Assembly: GCA_015067895.1 (NCBI GenBank)
Contig: SVLP01000013.1
Span: forward strand, 1-59,439
Reading direction: 5' to 3'
DNA from: Oscillospiraceae bacterium
Lineage (GTDB): Bacteria; Bacillota_A; Clostridia; Oscillospirales; Oscillospiraceae
Length of the DNA: 59,439 nucleotides
The position numbers and the translations under genes were made by a program. How positions within the stretch are numbered: the stretch's first letter is position 1; every line of letters begins with the position of its first letter. The notes beneath the pieces are model-generated. The model had not been told where the DNA came from and made no database searches. It saw nothing but the letters and a program-made list of their open reading frames with translations. Below, one piece after another: positions 1-7,282 of this stretch.

Positions 1-175
1 CGTACTTTTTTGCAGGGATAGATTTTGCCAGGATGACACCGGTTCTCTTTTCACGATCGCCACCTATAGCAGAGGGGATCAAACGGATATCCGGTTCGCC
101 CTGGGAGACTCTTCGAGTGGCTTCCCAAGAAAGAAACGCACTGTTGACATCGACGTGGAATATTAACCGTTCCAT
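1..175 (-). CDS. dinB: Y-family DNA polymerase (DinB/UmuC-like), N-terminal fragment
   Basis: Translesion DNA polymerase cut off by the window edge; only the first 58 codons are present, read leftwards from the ATG at 173-175. The start MERLIFHVDVNSAFLSWE is the palm-domain opening of the family, with Asp9 a metal-binding carboxylate, and KRTGVILAKSIPAKKY is the typical next conserved stretch. An AAAGGAG SD sits 7-8 nt upstream. It follows the truncated recombinase by 66 bp on the same strand, so the two may be co-transcribed. Y-family polymerases of this type occur both as housekeeping genes and on clostridial mobile elements; the lower GC than the spoIVB region favours accessory origin (inference). 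The symbol is a family assignment. Confidence 0.85.
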   Translation of the reverse strand, partial: MERLIFHVDVNSAFLSWEATRRVSQGEPDIRLIPSAIGGDREKRTGVILAKSIPAKKY

Positions 176-241
176 GGGACCACTCCTTTCTTATTCTCGT
201 TCATATGATATCAGTTTCCAGTATGAAACGCAAGTCACCGA

Positions 242-1414
242 TCAAGGCTTTGAGGGCATGTAGGTATACTGGTAGCTTGCGAGCCTAAACCTGATCACGA
301 TGCTGGAATCTGCGTGTACTTCGATTTTATCGAGCATGACATTGGCCAGCTCTTGAGTAAGCACAGGCCTTCGTTGGTATGCCTTAAATGCATCTGCAAA
401 AAACAGGATAGCCTGTATCTGCTGCTTAAGCTCGTTCATTTGAGACTCCAGGTGTTTTTGCCGAGCTTCCAGTGCATCTCGTTCTTTTCTGACTGCTGCA
501 CTGGCTTCATCCCGGTAGGCGCGTGTAATCTTACCGTTGGATACCTGCTCATAGAGATCCCGCAACTGTAATGAAAGCTGTGCGTGCTTCTGGGTCAAAA
601 CGGAACAGGTTTTCTCCAATGCGGATAGTTTCTTTTTCTGCGGACCAATGTCTCTACCATACCGATTTGCAATCAAAACATTGTTTGAAGTTGCTATGAT
701 AGCCTCATGCAGAGCCTCGGTGAGAATATCATCTCCTACATAGTGCGTGCTGCATCTTTTGAAATTGTGGTAGTCGGAACACTCATAGAACACACTACTG
801 GGATTATTATGTCTAGTCCCTGATTTCCTTGCAAAACTGGTCAGAGGCTTTCCGCAATCGGCACAAAAGAGTCTACCGAGGAATAGATGCTTATTATTGG
901 TACCCGCTGGAGCAAAGTTCGTGGTCTGAGAGACCTCTTGCTTATTGATTCGCTGTATTTGCTCAAATAGATCCTTTGAGACAATTGATGGATGAGCACA
1001 AGAAATAACGACAGCATCATCGTCTGCCTTCCTATGTGACGTTTGACTTTTCTTTCGACCGTGTACTCGGTTACCCAGATACACCTGATCTTCGAGAATG
1101 CTGCGGATTGCTTGTCGGGTCCAAAGCGACTTTCCGTAAAAATGGTTTTGAGATTGCCCACGCAAAAACTTTATTTTACCCGGACTGGGTATACCTTCGT
1201 TGTTTAGAATGTTTGCAATGGCAGTGTAGCTATACAATTCTGAACGGAGTCGAAAGACCCTTAACACAATGCGGCTTGTTTCCGGATCAACCTCAAAAGA
1301 ATTCGTTCTTGCGTTGCGAAGGTAGCCGTAAGGAATACTATTGGCAGGAGGGAGATAGGTGCCTTGGGATATGCGAAGATCTATTGCTTGAGCGGCGGTG
1401 GATCGACTATTCAT
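242..1414 (-). CDS. Large serine recombinase lacking the N-terminal catalytic domain
   Basis: The 390-residue product begins directly in the Recombinase (PF07508-type) domain (about residues 8-125, with IPYGYLRN and a long DNA-binding helix region). It then has a zinc ribbon with Cys184, Cys187, Cys212 and Cys221, a coiled coil (about 258-338) and a short C-terminal domain. Full-length family members carry about 150 further N-terminal residues holding the nucleophilic serine; none are encoded here, because upstream lie only the spoIVB terminator and spoIVB. ATG at 1414 is chosen because the 12 codons before it are the terminator hairpin, and an AGAGG SD precedes it. It cannot recombine DNA alone: it may be a decayed integrase, half of a split enzyme, or a DNA-binding factor. 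GC is lower than in the core genes. Confidence 0.8.
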   Translation of the reverse strand: MNSRSTAAQAIDLRISQGTYLPPANSIPYGYLRNARTNSFEVDPETSRIVLRVFRLRSELYSYTAIANILNNEGIPSPGKIKFLRGQSQNHFYGKSLWTRQAIRSILEDQVYLGNRVHGRKKSQTSHRKADDDAVVISCAHPSIVSKDLFEQIQRINKQEVSQTTNFAPAGTNNKHLFLGRLFCADCGKPLTSFARKSGTRHNNPSSVFYECSDYHNFKRCSTHYVGDDILTEALHEAIIATSNNVLIANRYGRDIGPQKKKLSALEKTCSVLTQKHAQLSLQLRDLYEQVSNGKITRAYRDEASAAVRKERDALEARQKHLESQMNELKQQIQAILFFADAFKAYQRRPVLTQELANVMLDKIEVHADSSIVIRFRLASYQYTYMPSKP

Positions 1415-1431
1415 TTTTCGTACCTCTTTCT

Positions 1432-1468
1432 GAAAATAAAGAAAGCACAAACCATCGTTCGTGCTTTC
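1432..1468 (-). terminator. Intrinsic terminator after spoIVB
   Basis: On the minus strand GAAAGCAC and GTGCTTTC form an 8-bp stem with a 12-nt loop, followed by TTTATTTT. It lies 16 nt past the spoIVB stop and separates spoIVB from the recombinase. Confidence 0.8.
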
Positions 1469-1483
1469 AATATATAGGTGGCT

Positions 1484-2443
1484 TCATGCAGCAGCGTCCA
1501 GCATGTTTTCAATGAAGATGCCATATCCGGTGGTAGGATCGTTAACAAGGACATGAGTAACGGCGCCTACCAGTTTTCCGTCCTGTATAATCGGTGAGCC
1601 GGACATGCCCGCCACGATGCCGCCGGTGGTCTTCAGGAGCCGCTCATCCGTGACCTTCAGCACCAGATCCCGGCCATCATCGGATGCGCGGCATCGGACG
1701 ATCTCCACCTCGAACAGCTCCACCGCGTCGCCGCTGACGTTGGAGAGGATCTGGGCCCGGCCCTCGTGGACTTCCTCCGGCTTTGCCACCGGCAGGGCCT
1801 CGCCCGTCCATTTTGCCCCGGTGCCGAAGACGCCGCAGGCGGTGTTGGATCGCAGGGTGCCCAGGGGCGTCTGGGCCTCCACCGCGCCCCGGAGCTGCCC
1901 CGGCTCCCCGGCTCGCCCCTGCTTCACCGATTCCACCGCCGCCTCGTAGACCCAGCCGCCGCGCATGGGGGCCAGCTTTCCCCGGCTGTCGCTGATGCCG
2001 TGGCCCAGGCAGCCGAAGGTTCCCTCGTCGGGGTCAAAATATGTCACCGTGCCGATGCCCGTGACCCCCTCCCGGACATAGACCCCCAGCCGGGGCCCCT
2101 CCGAGGTCACCGCAGGACTCAGCCGCACCTGCCGCTCCCGTCCGCCCCGGCGCAAAACCACGGTGACCGTGCCGCCGGAGCGCTTCAGGGCTTCGTATAG
2201 ATCCGCCGCCGAGTCCACGGTACGCCCATCCACCGAGACGATCTCATCCCCGATCTCCAGCCCCGCCTCCCGGGCCGCCGCGCCGTAAGTCTCGTGGAAC
2301 GCCGCCACCGTCACGCTGCCCTCGCTGAGACTCAGCCCCACCACCTCCCCCACCGGGATCAGCAGCTCCGCCGCCAGCGCGGGCACACTATATAAGGTGA
2401 CCAGCACCGCCGCCGCCAGACACCGAAAGCCTTTTCGTTTCAT
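1484..2443 (-). CDS. spoIVB: SpoIVB, sporulation signalling serine peptidase
   Basis: Forespore-secreted S55-family serine peptidase that in Bacillus crosses the intermembrane space and triggers pro-sigma-K processing. The 319-residue product has an N-terminal membrane anchor/signal (about 6-25), a PDZ domain (about 35-110) and the S55 catalytic domain with LGHGISD (His149) and GMSGSPII (Ser281/Ser283 region), ending in the family motif THVLVNDPTTGYGIFIENML. It is shorter than the B. subtilis protein (about 425 residues), the difference being in the N-terminal part. ATG 2443 is preceded by AAGGAGG; an upstream in-frame ATG has no SD. In most endospore formers spo0A follows spoIVB; here the recombinase and polymerase genes follow instead. 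Confidence 0.95.
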   Translation of the reverse strand: MKRKGFRCLAAAVLVTLYSVPALAAELLIPVGEVVGLSLSEGSVTVAAFHETYGAAAREAGLEIGDEIVSVDGRTVDSAADLYEALKRSGGTVTVVLRRGGRERQVRLSPAVTSEGPRLGVYVREGVTGIGTVTYFDPDEGTFGCLGHGISDSRGKLAPMRGGWVYEAAVESVKQGRAGEPGQLRGAVEAQTPLGTLRSNTACGVFGTGAKWTGEALPVAKPEEVHEGRAQILSNVSGDAVELFEVEIVRCRASDDGRDLVLKVTDERLLKTTGGIVAGMSGSPIIQDGKLVGAVTHVLVNDPTTGYGIFIENMLDAAA

Positions 2444-2620
2444 GGATCCTCGCCCTCCTTTTTCTGTACGGGAGTAATATGCCGCATTCCGGGGGAAGCT
2501 AGTCCATGAAACTTGGAGCAAAAACGGGAGAAATTGGAAGGATATCCTGTAGGGCAGGCGGCATACCCAATGTCAAAAATGCAAGGCTGCTTGCAGGAAA
2601 TGTCCGTCCAAGAAAAACAC

Positions 2621-2649
2621 TTGCCCTCCGCAGGAAACTGTGCTATGAT
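2621..2649 (+). promoter_or_regulatory. Sigma-A-type promoter for the 118-residue protein gene
   Basis: TTGCCC (2621-2626), a 17-bp spacer and TATGAT (2644-2649) lie 19 bp ahead of the start codon, with GGAGGTG as SD in between. Confidence 0.6.
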
Positions 2650-2667
2650 AAGCGGAGGTGATGCTTT

Positions 2668-3024
2668 ATGAATGAAATTTCCGTCAAACAGATCGACCAG
2701 ATCAGCCAGTACTGGATCGTCTACACCAAGGAGAGCGGCGAGCCCGGCCACATCCAGCTCTCCGCCTGCGCCAACAATTTCGCCATCCACCGGGACTACA
2801 CCTCCGATGACGGCATGCAGTGCGTGGGACTTCGCTATGAGAAGGACGGCTTTGGCTGCTATGAGCTGTTCAACGTGGGCCATACCCTGGTCAAGTGCCC
2901 CCTGAAGCCCGGTGCCCTCCAGAAGCTGCTCAAGGGCAAAAACGCCGCCCCCGCGCTCCGGGAGACGTATCTGGGCATCGAAAAGCAGCTCAACGCCTTC
3001 GGCTGGAAGACGGTCGAAGCCTGA
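2668..3024 (+). CDS. Conserved hypothetical protein, 118 residues
   Basis: Not recognised. It is a soluble, mixed-composition protein without signal peptide or membrane segment. The N-terminal half has alternating hydrophobic residues (YWIVYTK, HIQLSACANNFAIH) suggesting beta strands, and the C-terminal part (residues 85-115) looks helical. A GGAGGTG SD and a good promoter precede it, it has its own stop, and codon use matches the neighbours, so it is very likely expressed. It stands alone between divergent spoIVB and the aminotransferase gene, from which it is separated by a palindromic repeat. Confidence 0.75.
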   Translation: MNEISVKQIDQISQYWIVYTKESGEPGHIQLSACANNFAIHRDYTSDDGMQCVGLRYEKDGFGCYELFNVGHTLVKCPLKPGALQKLLKGKNAAPALRETYLGIEKQLNAFGWKTVEA

Positions 3025-3043
3025 AATCCGCACATCTCGCCCC

Positions 3044-3155
3044 CCCCGCGTTTCCGAGGGGGGTGCCCCGAAGGGGCGGGGGGAGCCCGGCCGGGGACTT
3101 TGTATACTCCCCCCTGGCCTTCGGCCATCCCCCCTCATAAATGAGGGGGGCAAGA
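3044..3155. repeat. Dispersed palindromic repeat, family A (short copy)
   Basis: G/C-rich palindromes: CCCCGAAGGGGCGGGGGGAG, a CCTTCGG module, and the terminal palindrome CCCCCCTCATAAATGAGGGG followed by CAAGA. The same end sequence recurs at 14.85, 35.33 and, inverted, 51.7 kb. No coding content. Confidence 0.75.
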
Positions 3156-3178
3156 TTTTCTGATTGAGGTGATACCCT

Positions 3179-4357
3179 ATGATTAACAAAAACATGTACG
3201 CCCTGGGTGCCAACCGTTCCTGCATCCGGGAGTTGTTTGAATATGGCCGCCAGAGAGCCGCCATCGTGGGCGCGGAGAATATCTTCGACTATTCTCTGGG
3301 CAACCCCTCCATCCCCGCCCCCGCCGGGGTCAACGAGGCCATCCACACCGTCCTGAACGAGATGGACTCCCTGGCCGTCCACGGCTATACCTCCGCCCCC
3401 GGCGACCTGCCCCTGCGCACCGCCGTGGCTGAGGATCTGAACGAGCGGTATGATGCCGGTGTCCGGCCCGGTGACCTCTTCATCGGCTGCGGCGCAGCTC
3501 CCGAGCTGGTGAGCGTCATCCGTGCCCTGGCGGTGGAGGGCGCCGAGTTCATCGCCGTGGCACCCTTCTTCCCGGAGTACCGCCCCTTCGTGGAGTCCAG
3601 CGGCGGTCGTCTGGTGGTGGTTCCCGCGGATATCCCCGATTTCCAGATCGACATGACCGCCTTGGAAAATGCCATTTCCGAGCACACCCAGGCCATCATC
3701 CTCAACTCCCCCAACAACCCCGCCGGTACCGTCTACACCGCCGAGACTCTGCGTAAGCTGGCGGCTCTGCTGGAGCGCAAGTCCGCCGAGATCGGCCACA
3801 CCATCTATATCATCTCCGACGAGCCCTACCGGGAGCTGGTCTACGGCGGCCTAACGGCCCCCTGGATCCCCGGCATCTATGACAGCACCATCGTCTGCTA
3901 CTCCTGGTCGAAGAGCCTGAGCCTGCCCGGCGAGCGCATCGGCTACGTTTACGTCCCCGAAGCCTGCGCCGACCATGACGCCCTCTACGCTGCCGTCGCC
4001 GGTGCCGCACGGGCGGGCGGCCATGTCTGCGCCCCCAGCCTGATCCAGAAGGTCATCGCCCGGTGCGCAAAGCTCCGCCCCGACCTGGAGGCCTACGATG
4101 AGAACCGCCGTCTGCTCAGCGAGGCTCTGGCTTCCTACGGCTACGAGATGGCCAAGCCCGACGGTGCCTTCTACCTCTTCGTCAAGGCTCCCGGCGGCAG
4201 CTCCGCCGCCTTCTCCGAGAAGGCCAAGCTCCATGACCTGCTCCTGGTTCCCGGCGACGACTTCGGCTGCCCGGCGTATTTCCGGATCTGCTACTGCGTG
4301 AGCCGCGATCTGATCGAGCGTAGTCTGCCCATTTTTGAGAAGCTCATCCGCGAATGA
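3179..4357 (+). CDS. PLP-dependent class I/II aminotransferase
   Basis: Fold-type I aminotransferase of the aspartate-aminotransferase superfamily, 392 residues, the usual length. Visible motifs are the NSPNNPAG loop (177-184), ISDEPY (Asp214 to the PLP pyridine nitrogen, Tyr217), SWSKSLSLPGERIGY with the Schiff-base Lys245 and phosphate-binding Arg253, and YFRICYC near the C-terminus for the substrate carboxylate. It is cytoplasmic. The SD is GAGGTGA 8 nt before ATG. The exact amino-acid substrate cannot be read from sequence; annotation as aspartate aminotransferase would be a guess. It is monocistronic, with a repeat upstream and two family C palindromes downstream. Confidence 0.9.
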   Translation: MINKNMYALGANRSCIRELFEYGRQRAAIVGAENIFDYSLGNPSIPAPAGVNEAIHTVLNEMDSLAVHGYTSAPGDLPLRTAVAEDLNERYDAGVRPGDLFIGCGAAPELVSVIRALAVEGAEFIAVAPFFPEYRPFVESSGGRLVVVPADIPDFQIDMTALENAISEHTQAIILNSPNNPAGTVYTAETLRKLAALLERKSAEIGHTIYIISDEPYRELVYGGLTAPWIPGIYDSTIVCYSWSKSLSLPGERIGYVYVPEACADHDALYAAVAGAARAGGHVCAPSLIQKVIARCAKLRPDLEAYDENRRLLSEALASYGYEMAKPDGAFYLFVKAPGGSSAAFSEKAKLHDLLLVPGDDFGCPAYFRICYCVSRDLIERSLPIFEKLIRE

Positions 4358-4363
4358 TCGATC

Positions 4364-4435
4364 GTAGGGAACGACCTGCGTGTCGTTCCCTACCGCTGTC
4401 TGAAATCGGGGAACGGCACACAGGCCGTTCCCTAC
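4364..4435. repeat. Two family C palindromes in tandem
   Basis: GTAGGGAACGAC/GTCGTTCCCTAC (4364-4393) and GGGGAACGGC/GCCGTTCCCTAC (about 4408-4435). Short perfect stems with 5-6 nt loops, just past the aminotransferase stop. First of nine copies in the window. Confidence 0.75.
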
Positions 4436-4446
4436 ATCCAATCGCG

Positions 4447-4486
4447 AAAAAACCACCCCGGAACGGATGATTCCAGGGTGGTTTTC
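4447..4486. terminator. Bidirectional terminator
   Basis: AAAACCACCC pairs with GGGTGGTTTT around an 18-nt loop. A-tract on one side and T-tract on the other serve the converging aminotransferase and VOC genes. Confidence 0.75.
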
Positions 4487-4487
4487 T

Positions 4488-4522
4488 CATTCTGCATTAT
4501 GCATTCAGCATTCTGCATTTAT
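4488..4522 (+). repeat. Heptamer array (CATTCTG)5
   Basis: Five consecutive 7-nt units: CATTCTG, CATTATG, CATTCAG, CATTCTG, CATTTAT. It abuts and slightly overlaps the 3' end of the VOC gene. Confidence 0.75.
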
Positions 4523-4908
4523 TCATGCAATTCCAGGGGAGTGCCGTCGGGATCCCAGAAGAAGACCACGGGCTTGTTGATGTTGTTGTTGGTGTCCATC
4601 AGGATGGGGCCGGTCTCGATGCCCCGGGAGTTCAGCCACTCGATGGCGGCGGGGACGGACTCCACGTGGAAGGCCAGGTGGCGCAGGCCGCAGGCCTCGG
4701 GGTTGTCCAGATGTGCGGGGGGATCGGGCATGATGAAGACCTCCAGCATCAGACCCTTGTCCAGCTCCAGCATGAGGACGCGGTCGTTCTTGGCGGGACG
4801 CTCGATGTCGAAGATCACGTTGAAGCCCAGCTTGTTGACGTAGAAATCATAGGTCTTCTCGTAATTGGTGTTGATGACGGCGATGTGGTGGACGGATGTC
4901 AGTTTCAT
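4519..4908 (-). CDS. VOC-family (glyoxalase-fold) protein
   Basis: Single 129-residue vicinal-oxygen-chelate domain, close in layout to the GloA2/SMU1112c/YaeR group. The four candidate metal ligands are all visible: His in VHHIAV near the start, Glu in LMLEVF, His in GLRHLAFHV and Glu in the C-terminal PLELHE. WDPDGTPLELHE is the classic C-terminal signature. It is cytoplasmic and probably acts on a small thiol adduct or methylglyoxal-like metabolite (family knowledge; substrate unknown). A GGAGGAA SD precedes ATG 4908. Monocistronic and convergent with the aminotransferase gene. Confidence 0.85.
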   Translation of the reverse strand: MKLTSVHHIAVINTNYEKTYDFYVNKLGFNVIFDIERPAKNDRVLMLELDKGLMLEVFIMPDPPAHLDNPEACGLRHLAFHVESVPAAIEWLNSRGIETGPILMDTNNNINKPVVFFWDPDGTPLELHE

Positions 4909-4973
4909 GGATGTTCCTCCCTTTTTGTGATTGCTGTCTTGATTATATCAGCAATCGCCCCATAATGCAACGA

Positions 4974-5029
4974 GAAACCGCGCCCAAAGGGCGTTGCGAA
5001 ATGCAGCAGCTCCTTTGGGCGCGGTTTCA
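4974..5029 (-). terminator. Terminator of the 184-residue lipoprotein gene
   Basis: Long stem AAACCGCGCCCAAAGG / CCTTTGGGCGCGGTTT immediately after the stop codon at 5031, loop about 20 nt, with a weak T-tract on the minus strand. Confidence 0.65.
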
Positions 5030-5030
5030 G

Positions 5031-5585
5031 TCAGGGGGTGTAGGGCTCGGTGACGGCTCCGGCGGGCAGCTCGATGGTGGAGGCCCAGAGGGCGAAATCG
5101 TCCTCCAGCTCCGGTGCAGCCTGGGCAAAGCACATGAAGGTGGTCGTCCAGAAGGCCACGTCGTTCCGGCTGAAATAGGCGTAGTAGGTCACATCCTGAT
5201 CCTGGATCATCTGGTCGTAGACGATGTAGACATTGCCGCGGCTGTCGGTCAGGGGCTCGCCCTCCAGGGCGTAGGCATCCAGGATCAGCCGTGCATAGTC
5301 CTCCAGACTCATATCCGCGCTGATGCCCAGAGCCTCCAGGGAGACAAACAGCTCCTCAGCAAAGCGGACATTGGCCTCGGGGCCCTGGTAGCAGGCCAGG
5401 ACGCCCTCGACCTGGGTGACCTCGAACCCCTCCGCCATGGACAGGCTGATGCCGATGGGGTGATCGTATCGCACCAGGGCGGACTGGGGCTGGGATTCGG
5501 CGGGGGACGGCGTGCCGCAGGCGGCCAGCAGCCCCAGCAGCAGCCCCGCCGTCAGCACGATGGATAACAGTTTTTTGGTTCTCAT
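5031..5585 (-). CDS. Predicted lipoprotein, 184 residues
   Basis: A type II signal peptide is clear: MRTKKLL, a hydrophobic run, and a lipobox ending in Cys23 (LLAACG), so the mature protein should be anchored on the outer face of the membrane. After a short Ser/Pro/Gln linker the domain (about 40-175) is acidic, with a run resembling the PsbP/DcrB-like or YjaG-type all-beta/alpha lipoproteins of clostridia (ISLSMAEGFE, YYAYFSRNDVAFWTTTFMC), but I cannot assign a family firmly. GGAGGTAA serves as SD. It is followed by its own terminator and preceded by the XRE regulator gene on the same strand 74 bp upstream, so the two could share a transcript. Confidence 0.8.
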   Translation of the reverse strand: MRTKKLLSIVLTAGLLLGLLAACGTPSPAESQPQSALVRYDHPIGISLSMAEGFEVTQVEGVLACYQGPEANVRFAEELFVSLEALGISADMSLEDYARLILDAYALEGEPLTDSRGNVYIVYDQMIQDQDVTYYAYFSRNDVAFWTTTFMCFAQAAPELEDDFALWASTIELPAGAVTEPYTP

Positions 5586-5659
5586 AGAAAATTACCTCCG
5601 GTGTTTTTCTCCATCATATCAGCTTTTCCACGGAATTTTTCCCCCAAATTGCGGGAAAA

Positions 5660-6103
5660 TCACACCAGTGGCTCCAGTCCCGCCTCCATCAGCTCCCGGC
5701 TGAGCTCGTGGCTGTCCCACTGCCGCCGTCCGATGGCGGCGATCAGAATCACGTCCCTGGCGTTTTTCGGGTACAGCTCGCTCATGCCGTACAGCCGCAG
5801 GGCCCGCTGGGTCTGCTTCAGATTCAGCTCCAGAGCCAGGCATATGCGCAGCAGCTTGTCCCGGTCGGTGGTATGGCTCTCGCCGGTCAGGAGCTTGTAG
5901 CCGTATTTCTGGGGCAGATCCGCCCGGAGCAGCACCTCCTGCCGCTTCAGTCCCTTCTGCTCCAGCAGCGCATCCATGTACTGGACGAAGGTGGGCTGGC
6001 CCTGGGCGAAATGCTCCTTCAAAAAATCCCGCACCTGCTCCGGCTCGGCCCGGTTCAGCACCGCCATCAGATTTTCCGTGGTCTCCTCCATCAGCTTGTT
6101 CAC
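5660..6103 (-). CDS. XRE-like helix-turn-helix protein
   Basis: 147-residue predicted regulator. Residues about 50-120 form a lambda-repressor-like domain (TFVQYMDALLEQKGL, then KYGYKLLTGESHTTDRDKLL, then ALELNLKQTQRALRLYG), followed by ELYPKNARDVIL. I chose GTG 6103 over the longer reading because GAGGTGA lies 7 nt upstream and the longer reading would run into the divergent promoter. It is divergent from a Ser/Thr kinase gene and the space between them holds an 18-bp perfect palindrome over a consensus promoter, which suggests that it represses or activates the kinase gene and perhaps itself (inference). Pairing of this regulator type with PknB-like kinases is common in clostridia as far as I recall. 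Confidence 0.8.
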   Translation of the reverse strand: MNKLMEETTENLMAVLNRAEPEQVRDFLKEHFAQGQPTFVQYMDALLEQKGLKRQEVLLRADLPQKYGYKLLTGESHTTDRDKLLRICLALELNLKQTQRALRLYGMSELYPKNARDVILIAAIGRRQWDSHELSRELMEAGLEPLV

Positions 6104-6120
6104 AGGCTCACCTCTTTCGT

Positions 6121-6154
6121 TTGACTTGGTTAAGAAGGTATTATATAATACCTG
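6121..6154 (+). promoter_or_regulatory. Consensus promoter with an 18-bp palindromic operator
   Basis: TTGACT (6121-6126), 17-bp spacer, TATAAT (6144-6149). The perfect palindrome AGGTATTATATAATACCT (6137-6154) covers the -10 element; being symmetrical it also places a TATAAT on the opposite strand facing the XRE gene. Confidence 0.85.
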
Positions 6155-6183
6155 CAAACAAAAAGGAATGGGTCTGTGAAAAA

Positions 6184-7242
6184 ATGTACGGAGAAAATAC
6201 CTATCCCCTGGAAAGCTATCAGGAGCTGGAGCCCCTGTGCGACAAGGGTCATGTGATGCTGGTTCAGTGTAGCGCCGATGGGCAGCTGTATGTGAAGAAG
6301 CGGGTGCGCTCCTTTTCCCCGGAGCTGTACCGGCAGCTCCGGGAGCAGCCGGTGCTGGGAACGCCGGTCATCCATGGCATCTACCCCGACGGCGATGCGG
6401 CAGCCCTGGTCATCATCGAGGAGTACATCCCCGGCCGGACGCTGGCGGAGCAGCTGCGGGAGGAGGGGCCCTTCTCAGAGGCGGATACCATCGCCATCGG
6501 CCTTCAGCTGTGCGACATCCTCCGGGAGCTCCACAGCCGCAGACCCGCCATCGTCCACCGGGACATCAAGCCCGGCAACATCATCCGCCAGCCCGACGGA
6601 CGGATCGTGCTGCTGGATTTCAGTGCCGCCAAGCCCCAGAACCTGTGGGAAAGCCGGGACACGGTGCTCATCGGCACGGCGGGCTTCGCCGCACCGGAGC
6701 AGTACGGCTTCTCCGCCTCCACCTCCCAGACGGATCTATACAGCATGGGTGTGCTTCTGAACACCCTGCGCACCGGCGCCCTTCCCTGGGAGCAGCGGGC
6801 CGGTGGTCAGCTCCGGCGGATCATCGACCGGTGCCTGAAGCTGGAGCCGAAGGATCGCTACATCGATGCCAGGGAGCTGCACTCCGCCCTGAAGCGGGCC
6901 AGCCGGAAGCGGGTCGAATGGCTCCCGCCGGGCTTCCGGAGCCTGACCTGGTATTGGATGATCCCGGCCTTCTTCTTTTACGGCTTCTGGCTGCAGACCT
7001 ATCTGCTGCTTTCCTTTCACGCCCTCTGGGTGGAAAAAACCACTGTCTGGACACAGCTCGCGCTGTTCGCCGTTTTCTGGGGTTCCGTGGCATTCTATGG
7101 GGATTATCTGGATTTTCAGCGGTTTTTCCCTCTGATGCGCAGCGGGAACCGCCTGCTGCGCCTGGCGGGCAGGGGACTGTATCTGCTGTGGCTGCTGGGC
7201 GCGGTGATGGTCTGCGCACTGATGGAGGAAATCCTGAAATGA
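6184..7242 (+). CDS. Membrane-anchored Ser/Thr protein kinase
   Basis: Hanks-type kinase of 352 residues. The N-lobe Lys is in YVKKR (38-39), the catalytic loop is HRDIKPGN (125-132), the metal-binding motif is DFSAAK (145-150, DFS in place of DFG, common in bacterial members) and the APE motif is AAPEQYG (169-175). After the kinase domain (about 10-240) come three hydrophobic segments (about 257-280, 288-306, 331-347), so the kinase domain faces the cytoplasm and the tail sits in the membrane; there are no PASTA repeats, unlike PrkC. ATG 6184 begins the conserved domain; a weak AAGGA lies about 17 nt upstream, so the start is the least certain point. Expression probably depends on the divergent XRE protein. 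Confidence 0.88.
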   Translation: MYGENTYPLESYQELEPLCDKGHVMLVQCSADGQLYVKKRVRSFSPELYRQLREQPVLGTPVIHGIYPDGDAAALVIIEEYIPGRTLAEQLREEGPFSEADTIAIGLQLCDILRELHSRRPAIVHRDIKPGNIIRQPDGRIVLLDFSAAKPQNLWESRDTVLIGTAGFAAPEQYGFSASTSQTDLYSMGVLLNTLRTGALPWEQRAGGQLRRIIDRCLKLEPKDRYIDARELHSALKRASRKRVEWLPPGFRSLTWYWMIPAFFFYGFWLQTYLLLSFHALWVEKTTVWTQLALFAVFWGSVAFYGDYLDFQRFFPLMRSGNRLLRLAGRGLYLLWLLGAVMVCALMEEILK

Positions 7243-7244
7243 AA

Positions 7245-7276
7245 ACAGGCCTGCTGCATTTTTGCAGCAGGCCTGT
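7245..7276. terminator. Strong bidirectional terminator hairpin
   Basis: Perfect 14-bp stem ACAGGCCTGCTGCA / TGCAGCAGGCCTGT with a TTTT loop, lying between the converging kinase and rsmG genes. Confidence 0.8.
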
Positions 7277-7282
7277 TCGGAT

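Noticed and set aside
33..263. 76-codon plus-strand frame at the left edge
   Set aside because: It is antisense to the clear dinB N-terminus and has no SD or similarity.
242..1414. Functional phage integrase of the large serine type
   Set aside because: The catalytic resolvase domain with its serine is missing, so stand-alone integrase activity cannot be claimed.
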